DNA of 5,807 bases from Bin55 sp964511425 (GTDB lineage: Bacteria; Pseudomonadota; Gammaproteobacteria; Pseudomonadales; Azotimanducaceae), in contig CAZEFI010000080.1 in NCBI GenBank assembly GCA_964511425.1, forward strand, positions 1 to 5,807, read 5' to 3'. The translations under genes and the position numbers were made by a program. Under the pieces are notes generated by a model. It did no database searches. It was not told the origin of the DNA and saw nothing but the letters and a program-made list of their open reading frames with translations. Positions 1 to 5,008 of this stretch are shown here, one piece after another. The first letter of the stretch is position 1. The number at the start of each line of letters is the position of its first letter.

Positions 1-1083
1 CTGACACCGATGGATTCCATCCAGGAACGTCTACGAATCTGGAAAAACGTCTCTGGCCGGACGATACGTTTTGAACTTCTCGACATCGCCGAAGAGTACA
101 CTCGTGTCAAACTTTGGCTAGATCAATATCGGCCAGATGCACTGATCCATTTAGCGCAACAGCGTGCGGCACCATATTCGATGAAGACCGATCGGTCGAA
201 AACCTACACGGTCAATAATAACGTTGCCGCCACGCACAATCTTCTTAGTGCGTTAGTTGAACTCGAGCTTGACACGCACTTTGTACATTTAGGAACTATG
301 GGCGTTTATGGTTACAGCGATGTTGGAGCAACCATTCCCGAGGGATATCTGGATGTCAAAGTTCCAACTGACGATGGTTCCGACGTTCAAAAACAAATAC
401 TCTATCCCACCAATCCGAACAGCGTGTATCACTTAACGAAGTGTCTCGACCAATTGATGTTCGCATTCTATGCGAATAACGATCTACTACGCATCACCGA
501 CTTACATCAAGGAGTAGTGTGGGGCACACACACAGATCAGACTCGACGACACGAACAACTCGTGAATAGATTTGATTACGACGGGGACTACGGAACTGTT
601 CTTAATCGATTTTTGATTCAGGCAGCTGTGAAACACCCACTGACCGTTCACGGAACCGGCGGACAGACGCGAGCATTTATCCACATTCAAGACTCTGTTC
701 GATGTATTGAATTAGCGGTTAACAATCCACCTGCTCGAGGTGATCGTCCAAAAATATTCAATCAAATGACTGAAACCTTCAGAATTCGAGATCTTGCTAA
801 GCTCGTATCTGAGATGAGTGGAGTAGAAATTGTCTACTTACCGAATCCGCGAAAAGAAGCAGATGAGAATGATCTGAAGGTGAGTAACAAACAACTGTTG
901 GATCTCGGACTCGAGCCAGTGACTCTCCGTGTGGGGATGCTTGAGGAATTGGTACATGTCGCAGAGAAATACGCACATCGCATCGATCAGTCAAAAATTC
1001 CAGCTCAGTCTGCGTGGACTCACGAGATTCAATCGACGATTTCGTCCGTTGTAGATATCGCGACGGCGAAACGAAAACGGTAG
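1..1083 (+). CDS. sqdB: UDP-sulfoquinovose synthase, 5'-truncated by window edge
   Basis: This enzyme of the SQD1/SqdB family (extended SDR fold) converts UDP-glucose and sulfite to UDP-sulfoquinovose, the head-group donor for the sulfolipid SQDG. Residues are numbered from the Met at base 10. Family hallmarks visible are QQRAAPYSM (50-58), NNV (69-71), LGTMGVYG (94-101, T96 the likely catalytic Thr), the YHLTK couple (Y140/K144), the LHQGVVWG stretch (165-172), HPLTVHGTGGQTR (209-221), FNQMTE (250-255) and LPNPRKEA (277-284). The reading frame is open to base 1, and the codons before base 10 (Leu-Thr-Pro) continue the SQD1 alignment (LTP..SI..R...W). The ATG at 10 is therefore internal, and about 45-50 N-terminal residues with the NAD-binding GGDGYCGW-type loop lie upstream. 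It ends 1 nt before the next gene, so it is operonic. One oddity: the family's usual EQR before S/A-APYSM reads QQR here. Family assignment is secure; the final product (sulfolipid or glycan) is inferred. Confidence 0.93.
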   Translation: MTPMDSIQERLRIWKNVSGRTIRFELLDIAEEYTRVKLWLDQYRPDALIHLAQQRAAPYSMKTDRSKTYTVNNNVAATHNLLSALVELELDTHFVHLGTMGVYGYSDVGATIPEGYLDVKVPTDDGSDVQKQILYPTNPNSVYHLTKCLDQLMFAFYANNDLLRITDLHQGVVWGTHTDQTRRHEQLVNRFDYDGDYGTVLNRFLIQAAVKHPLTVHGTGGQTRAFIHIQDSVRCIELAVNNPPARGDRPKIFNQMTETFRIRDLAKLVSEMSGVEIVYLPNPRKEADENDLKVSNKQLLDLGLEPVTLRVGMLEELVHVAEKYAHRIDQSKIPAQSAWTHEIQSTISSVVDIATAKRKR

Positions 1084-1084
1084 C

Positions 1085-1888
1085 TTGAGCAATACTGCGT
1101 TTGTGACTTTGGTCACAAACGACGACTATGCACTTGGTGCGCTTGCATTGGTGCGGTCGTTAAAGTTGTCCAACCCTGACCGCCACGTCGTTGTCATGGC
1201 CACTAGTGCTGACTTACCGTTAGATCGACTAGAAAGTGAAGGATGCGACGTCCGAATTGTGTCGCGACCCGATTTTTCTTCAGACTTTGTGTCGCGACAT
1301 TCGAGAGAACGACAACATTCCGTCGCTCCATTTACCAAGGGTACAAAGCCGATATTCCACGATCCTTTAGACAATTTTTGCAAGTTACGAATATGGGAGT
1401 TCGAAGAGTTTGATCGCGTGGTATTTCTAGACGCGGACACGATCGTCGTTCGCAACATTGAAAGACTATTTGGTTATCCCGAATTCTCTGCCGCACCGAA
1501 CTTGTACGAAACGCTAAACGACATGCATCGATTAAATTCAGGTGTGTTTGTCGCAGAACCATCTCGGGCGACATATGACGACATGTTGGAACAATTGGTT
1601 GTACCAGAAAAGTTTTGGAAGCGTACGGACCAGACGTTCTTGGAAACATACTTTCCAGATTGGCATGGATTGCCATATGTATACAACGTGCTTCAGTATG
1701 TTTACTTTAATTTACCGCCGTTATGGCAGTGGGAGTCGATCAGGGTAGTGCACTATCAGTACGAGAAACCTTGGGAACACGATCACGTGCGTAGCGCACA
1801 ACTAAAACCGCTTATTGATTTGTGGTATTCGGTGTTAGACGATCGAAAAATACCCAGAGACGTTCCACGCTACCAACCACCACCGTGA
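1085..1888 (+). CDS. sqdD: GT8 glycogenin-like glycosyltransferase, SqdD-like
   Basis: A retaining GT-A glycosyltransferase of family GT8, 267 residues, with no signal peptide or membrane segment, so probably cytosolic. Visible elements in order: N-terminal beta strand AFVTLVTNDDYALGALAL (5-22), the metal- and nucleotide-binding DADT (116-119), NSGVF (151-155), DQTF (182-185) and a C-terminal H..Y.KPW element (H223-W230) corresponding to the HxxGxxKPW motif of glycogenins. Translation starts at TTG 1085, 1 nt after the sqdB stop; no ATG suits the conserved N-terminus and no clear Shine-Dalgarno is seen, so coupling to sqdB is likely. In Rhodobacter sphaeroides the gene between sqdB and sqdC, sqdD, is a glycogenin-like transferase that uses UDP-sulfoquinovose. 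Same family and position make that role likely here. The acceptor (dihydroxyacetone, glycerol or a phosphate form, or a glycan) cannot be read from sequence. Confidence 0.82.
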   Translation: MSNTAFVTLVTNDDYALGALALVRSLKLSNPDRHVVVMATSADLPLDRLESEGCDVRIVSRPDFSSDFVSRHSRERQHSVAPFTKGTKPIFHDPLDNFCKLRIWEFEEFDRVVFLDADTIVVRNIERLFGYPEFSAAPNLYETLNDMHRLNSGVFVAEPSRATYDDMLEQLVVPEKFWKRTDQTFLETYFPDWHGLPYVYNVLQYVYFNLPPLWQWESIRVVHYQYEKPWEHDHVRSAQLKPLIDLWYSVLDDRKIPRDVPRYQPPP

Positions 1889-2814
1889 GAGTCGCAGTAA
1901 CAGGGACTACCGGCTACCTTGGTCGTTTTGTTGTTGAGACCCTGTTGGGTGAGGGGTACACTGTAGTTGCACAAAGACGAAGCCAACTAGACACGTCAGA
2001 TCCGTTAACGAAGTTCCATAGCAGACTTAAACTCATTAACGGCACCATGGAAGACTCCGCCTCACTTGATAGACTAGTCCAGCAGTGCGATGCCGTAGTT
2101 CACATGGCGTTCATGTCAGCTACCGGTACCTACCGTGGAGGTGAAGGGGAAGATCCTGCTTGGTTTTGGGAACAGAATTTTGGCGGTACGTTGCGCTTAA
2201 TTCAATCCTGTCGTGGAGCAACTGTAGAGAAGTTCATTTTCCTATCTTCGCGAGCAGTGTTTGATGGTTGTAATATCACCGACAGACTGGTACAGGACAC
2301 AGACACACCAATTGCAGTCAACCACTACGGTTTGCTCAAGTTGACGAGTGAAAAACTTTCGGCACTCTATCAGGACATGACATTTTGTTCGTTGCGACCC
2401 ACAGGAATTTACGGCCTCACGTGGCCGTGTGAACGCACGAAGTGGTGGAACCTTGTTAGCGATTCAAAGGGCGAAAAGCGAGATTTATCAGCGTGGTCTG
2501 ATTCGGTTTCAACAGAGGTACACGGGGCAGACGTTGCTACCGCCATACAGTTGCTCTTACAGCAAGAACACAGCGAAGTGCAGGGATGTGCGTTTAATTG
2601 TTCAGATATTTTGGTAAGTGACCGTTACCTAGCACAAGTGTGTCAGAACCTAAGAAACGGTCTGCCCGTTGATTTGAACCAATCTCCACTTCAACCACCG
2701 AACAACGTAATGGGGACCGAGGGACTCGCCCGTTTAGGTTGGCGTGCTGGGGGCGTTAAAACGCTTCACAACACGTTGCAAAAGATGATTGAAATGTCAG
2801 ACCAGCTCGAGTAA
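1885..2814 (+). CDS. sqdC: NAD(P)-dependent epimerase/reductase, SqdC-like
   Basis: An extended short-chain dehydrogenase/reductase of 309 residues. The N-terminal Rossmann loop GTTGYLG (7-13) supplies Gly-x-x-Gly-x-x-Gly. VVHMAF (71-76) follows strand 4, FLSSRAVFDG (119-128) carries the catalytic-region Ser, YGLLK (Y148/K152) is the active-site pair, and RPTGIYG (171-177) is the usual motif after it. All catalytic residues are present, so the protein should be active. The GTG at 1885 is chosen because it places VRVAVTGTTG at the very N-terminus and forms a 4-bp GTGA overlap with the glycosyltransferase stop, typical of coupled translation. A longer reading from GTG 1822 would add 21 unconserved residues inside the previous gene. 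In R. sphaeroides, loss of sqdC causes sulfoquinovosyl-dihydroxyacetone to accumulate, so a reductase step or a specificity role in sulfolipid synthesis fits. The symbol rests on operon position as much as on sequence; a general sugar-nucleotide epimerase is the alternative. Confidence 0.72.
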   Translation: MRVAVTGTTGYLGRFVVETLLGEGYTVVAQRRSQLDTSDPLTKFHSRLKLINGTMEDSASLDRLVQQCDAVVHMAFMSATGTYRGGEGEDPAWFWEQNFGGTLRLIQSCRGATVEKFIFLSSRAVFDGCNITDRLVQDTDTPIAVNHYGLLKLTSEKLSALYQDMTFCSLRPTGIYGLTWPCERTKWWNLVSDSKGEKRDLSAWSDSVSTEVHGADVATAIQLLLQQEHSEVQGCAFNCSDILVSDRYLAQVCQNLRNGLPVDLNQSPLQPPNNVMGTEGLARLGWRAGGVKTLHNTLQKMIEMSDQLE

Positions 2815-3510
2815 GGCACTTAAAGTTTTTACTTGCGGTACCCGTAGTTCACCAACCGATTCTGCACCATGTTGGTTTAGCCATACTGGATGCATTCCAA
2901 CATTACTAGAACCTTCGACATCGTTTATAAAGGAATCTCCAACAAAGACGATTTCTTGTGGCGAAACACCGACGGCTTCGTAGGCCTGAGTAAAGATCGA
3001 AGCGTCCGGTTTGCACGATTGTGCAGTTTCAGAACTAAGTATGTAGTCGACATAGCTATCGAGTTTCCAAATCTCAATTAAGGGATCTAACCAGTCGTCG
3101 TCGATATTTGACACTATTGCAAGCTTAAACTTTCGTAAACGGAGTTCTTTCAGTACCTCAAAACAATCGGACTGTGGTTTCAAGTAACGAACCACGGCAT
3201 CTCGTTGTGCGTAGGCAAAGTCTTCGATGGCTTTTTTTGCGTCTTCGAGCTCATAGTGTTCAAACAATCTGCTCATCGCTTCGTTGACAAAGTTCTTGTG
3301 CAAATAGAATGAACGCTTTGCAAAATCTAGAGTGACTTCTTCCCTTAGTTTACGGTATTGTGCGATGAGCTCATTTCCACCGACCGGGATTTTGATAGTA
3401 CCTGCAAGCTTTGCGATATTCCCAGAAGTGACCCAGTTATCTAATGGTTGGAATAGAGTTTCCCCGAGATCGAAGAATACTGCACTAATAGAGTTTGGCA
3501 AAGTGGTCAT
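2797..3510 (-). CDS. HAD-superfamily hydrolase
   Basis: A soluble haloacid-dehalogenase-fold hydrolase of 237 residues, a normal length for the C1-cap class. Motif I is FFDLGETLF (12-20) with nucleophile D14; the helical cap spans roughly residues 20-110; motif II is IVSN (132-135, S134); motif III is CKPD (K167); motif IV is VGDSFINDVEG (190-200, D192 and D197). The Asp that usually sits two residues after the nucleophile as acid/base is Gly (G16). DxGxT is common in one part of the family, but it makes the reaction harder to predict. The ATG at 3508-3510 is the only start that keeps motif I near the N-terminus; no good Shine-Dalgarno precedes it. It is convergent with the sqdC-like gene (last 18 bp overlap) and divergent from the SDR. 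A small sugar- or triose-phosphate phosphatase is plausible, but the substrate is unknown. Confidence 0.88.
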   Translation of the reverse strand: MTTLPNSISAVFFDLGETLFQPLDNWVTSGNIAKLAGTIKIPVGGNELIAQYRKLREEVTLDFAKRSFYLHKNFVNEAMSRLFEHYELEDAKKAIEDFAYAQRDAVVRYLKPQSDCFEVLKELRLRKFKLAIVSNIDDDWLDPLIEIWKLDSYVDYILSSETAQSCKPDASIFTQAYEAVGVSPQEIVFVGDSFINDVEGSSNVGMHPVWLNQHGAESVGELRVPQVKTLSALLELV

Positions 3511-3532
3511 ATACAGTTAGATTGGTTGATGG

Positions 3533-3555
3533 AAAAAAGAAGTAGAAAACTTCCT
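3533..3555 (-). other. Weak hairpin with T-run in the HAD leader
   Basis: On the - strand AGGAAGT can pair with ACTTCTT (7 bp, one G-U) around a 5-nt TTTCT loop. The second arm runs into a stretch of six T, which ends 22 nt before the HAD start codon. This has the layout of a rho-independent terminator or attenuator, but the stem is short and A-U rich, so chance is a serious alternative. Confidence 0.25.
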
Positions 3556-3620
3556 ATCATATCGTTATTAAGAGTTACAAATGCTGCCCGTGCCTGCGAG
3601 GAAAACGGCTCGAAACAATT

Positions 3621-3635
3621 CGATCACAATGATCG
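3621..3635. promoter_or_regulatory. Perfect palindrome, possible operator
   Basis: CGATCA-caa-TGATCG is a perfect inverted repeat with 6-bp arms and a 3-bp centre, placed 20 bp before the SDR start and just upstream of its Shine-Dalgarno. Its size and position suit a dimeric regulator's half-sites or a small hairpin in the mRNA leader. GATCG words are frequent in this window's coding DNA, so it could also be accidental. Confidence 0.3.
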
Positions 3636-3642
3636 TAGATTT

Positions 3643-3647
3643 AGGAG
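3643..3647 (+). promoter_or_regulatory. Ribosome binding site of the SDR gene
   Basis: AGGAG lies 8 nt before the ATG at 3656. It is one of only two strong Shine-Dalgarno sequences in the window and fixes that start; the sqd genes and both - strand genes lack one. Confidence 0.8.
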
Positions 3648-3655
3648 ATTAATCA

Positions 3656-4405
3656 ATGAGTAAAGTTGCAATAATTACCGGTGCTGGTACTGGTGTTGGG
3701 AAACACACCACACTCGCGCTCCTGAAAAGAGAGTATTATGTTGTAGCCGTAGGTCGACGGAAGAGCAAACTCGACGAGTTAGAGGAGATTGCCGGAGCCG
3801 ACGATCGACTTTTTACTATTCCAACGGATATCGGCAAAGAGAGCGAAGTGATTCGACTCTTTGACGTAACGGTGTCCCGCTTTGGCCGCTTGGATCTCCT
3901 GTTTAATAATGCCGGAGTCGGTGCTCCAGCGGTACCGATAGAGGAACTCACTCTCTCACAATGGAATCGCGTGGTACAAACCAATCTCACGGGCGCATTT
4001 CTGTGTACTCGGGCGGCCATGAAGATCATGAAGTTTCAAACCCCCCGTGGCGGAAGAATCATTAACAATGGATCCATTGCGGCTCAACACTCGCCCCGAC
4101 CTTTATCCGCACCATATACTGCTACGAAACATGCGCTCACAGGATTGACAAAGTCTACTGCGCTCGATGGTCGAAACCACAACGTCGTATGTTGTCAAAT
4201 CGACATAGGAAATGCGGCTACGGAGATGACATCCTTAATGGAAGACGGTGTTTTGCAGCCGGATGGCACGCGAAAACCAGAACCTACTTTCGATGTTGAA
4301 CACGCCGCAGAAGCCATAGCGTACATGGACAGTCTGCCGTTAGATGCGAACGTTCAGTTTTTAACAATCCTCGCATCTGAAATGCCGTTTATGGGGAGAG
4401 GTTAA
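3656..4405 (+). CDS. SDR family NAD(P)-dependent oxidoreductase
   Basis: A classical short-chain dehydrogenase/reductase of 249 residues, cytosolic. Visible features are the cofactor loop TGAGTGVG (8-15), a basic pair R34-R35 at the end of strand 2 that usually means NADP(H) preference, D58 after strand 3, NNAG (84-87), N110, and the catalytic S140, Y154 and K158 (YTATK). All of the Asn-Ser-Tyr-Lys tetrad is present. The segment after the active site reads QIDIGNAATEMT (181-192), where most classical SDRs have a Pro-Gly, so it belongs to a non-typical subgroup. A good Shine-Dalgarno sets the start. It converges on smpB with 6 bp between stop codons and has its own promoter region shared divergently with the HAD gene. 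The substrate cannot be inferred; a role in reducing a small ketone or sugar is only a family-level expectation. Confidence 0.9.
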   Translation: MSKVAIITGAGTGVGKHTTLALLKREYYVVAVGRRKSKLDELEEIAGADDRLFTIPTDIGKESEVIRLFDVTVSRFGRLDLLFNNAGVGAPAVPIEELTLSQWNRVVQTNLTGAFLCTRAAMKIMKFQTPRGGRIINNGSIAAQHSPRPLSAPYTATKHALTGLTKSTALDGRNHNVVCCQIDIGNAATEMTSLMEDGVLQPDGTRKPEPTFDVEHAAEAIAYMDSLPLDANVQFLTILASEMPFMGRG

Positions 4406-4411
4406 CCTCGA

Positions 4412-4876
4412 CTAACGGGAACGTAATGTACGTTCTTGTTCACGTTTAGTTTCTCGTTCGCGTAGTAGATGACGTTTATCTACTTTCTTGCGACCAGTGG
4501 CTAATCCAATTTCACATTTCACGAGATGTGCGCGCCAATAAATCGACAGTGCGATACATGTACGTCCCTTGGTTTGAACAGCAGAATAAATTTGTCCTAG
4601 TTCGTGTGTGTGTAAAAGCAGTTTTCTAGTTCGGTCTGCTGTTGCAATGACGTGGGTTGAAGTGCTTGCCAAAGGTTCGATTCTCAGTCCCTTAAGAAAC
4701 GCTTCTCCGTTCTCCATTATGACGTAGGAATCAGTGAGATTAGCTTTACCGGCTCGGAGACTCTTTACTTCCCAACCTTCTAGTGCGATACCCGCTTCAA
4801 AAAAACGATCGAACGCGTAATCGAATCGGGCTTTTCGATTGCGAGCGATGATGCGTTCTTTGTTAGTCTTTGACAT
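4412..4876 (-). CDS. smpB: SsrA-binding protein SmpB
   Basis: SmpB binds the tRNA-like end of tmRNA (SsrA) and brings it to stalled ribosomes, so that the unfinished protein is tagged for proteolysis and the ribosome is released. The 154-residue length is normal. Recognisable parts are the N-terminal IARNRKARFDY (10-20), the OB-fold core signature GWEVKSLRAGKANLTDSYV (34-52), DRTRKLLLH (81-89), and the basic C-terminal tail starting GRKKVDKR (128-135), which enters the mRNA channel as a helix. The GWEVKSLR form is familiar from gamma- and betaproteobacteria. The ATG at 4874-4876 starts MSKTNKERIIARN, a typical SmpB N-terminus, though no clear Shine-Dalgarno precedes it. It is divergent from the Na+ symporter gene across a 132-bp spacer. 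No ssrA gene is visible in the window. Confidence 0.97.
   Translation of the reverse strand: MSKTNKERIIARNRKARFDYAFDRFFEAGIALEGWEVKSLRAGKANLTDSYVIMENGEAFLKGLRIEPLASTSTHVIATADRTRKLLLHTHELGQIYSAVQTKGRTCIALSIYWRAHLVKCEIGLATGRKKVDKRHLLRERETKREQERTLRSR
4414..4440. other. Inverted repeat at the SDR/smpB convergent junction
   Basis: A perfect 7-bp inverted repeat, GAACGTA-atg-TACGTTC (4419-4435), extends on the + strand transcript to a 12-bp stem (4414-4425 with 4429-4440) with two G-U pairs. It begins 8 nt after the SDR stop codon and lies inside the last codons of smpB. No U-run follows on either strand, so it is not a canonical rho-independent terminator. It might still protect or end the SDR mRNA. 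Confidence 0.35.
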
Positions 4877-5008
4877 AAGTAAACAAATTTAGCTTGGATA
4901 AAACCAATAACTGACTACTTAGGTTATAAGAAAGATTGATCGGTTTTGATTATTCTTACTACCTAGCCGTGGTAATTTAAGCGACTTATTGCTGTAGGAG
5001 AGGTCAAC
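4877..5008. promoter_or_regulatory. Divergent intergenic region, smpB / Na+ symporter
   Basis: A 132-bp AT-rich spacer that must carry the promoters of both divergent genes. TTATAA at 4924-4929 could serve as a -10 core on either strand, and TTGATC (4936-4941) resembles a -35, but no pair has proper spacing. Exact promoters are not assigned. No strong palindrome or terminator is seen. Confidence 0.5.
4996..5003 (+). promoter_or_regulatory. Ribosome binding site of the Na+ symporter gene
   Basis: AGGAGAGG precedes the ATG at 5009, with AGGAG ending 8 nt before it. This defines the start of a gene that is open at the right edge. Confidence 0.8.

Larger units (their letters stand above)
3511..3655. 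promoter_or_regulatory. Divergent intergenic region, HAD / SDR
   Basis: This 145-bp spacer must hold promoters for both flanking genes. It is AT-rich near the HAD start. TATGAT on the - strand (plus 3556-3561) and TATCAT on the + strand (3555-3560) resemble -10 boxes, but neither has a convincing -35 at proper spacing, so no exact promoter is claimed. It contains a palindrome (3621-3635), a weak hairpin with a T-run (3533-3555) and the SDR Shine-Dalgarno. Confidence 0.5.

Noticed and set aside
1126..1686. Several 70-114 codon frames on the - strand inside the GT8 gene
   Set aside because: They overlap one another and a gene with intact GT8 motifs; composition is Arg/Ser-rich as expected for shadow frames.
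1822..1884. Upstream in-frame GTG (1822) as start of the SqdC-like gene
   Set aside because: It would add 21 unconserved residues inside the GT8 gene; the GTG at 1885 puts the Rossmann strand at the N-terminus and gives a standard 4-bp overlap.
3555..3561. TATCAT/TATGAT boxes as defined promoters
   Set aside because: Good -10 matches on each strand, but no -35-like hexamer at 16-18 bp spacing, so only the general promoter region is reported.
3736..4029. 97-codon - strand frame inside the SDR gene
   Set aside because: Antisense to the conserved cofactor and NNAG regions of the SDR; no Shine-Dalgarno or known motif.
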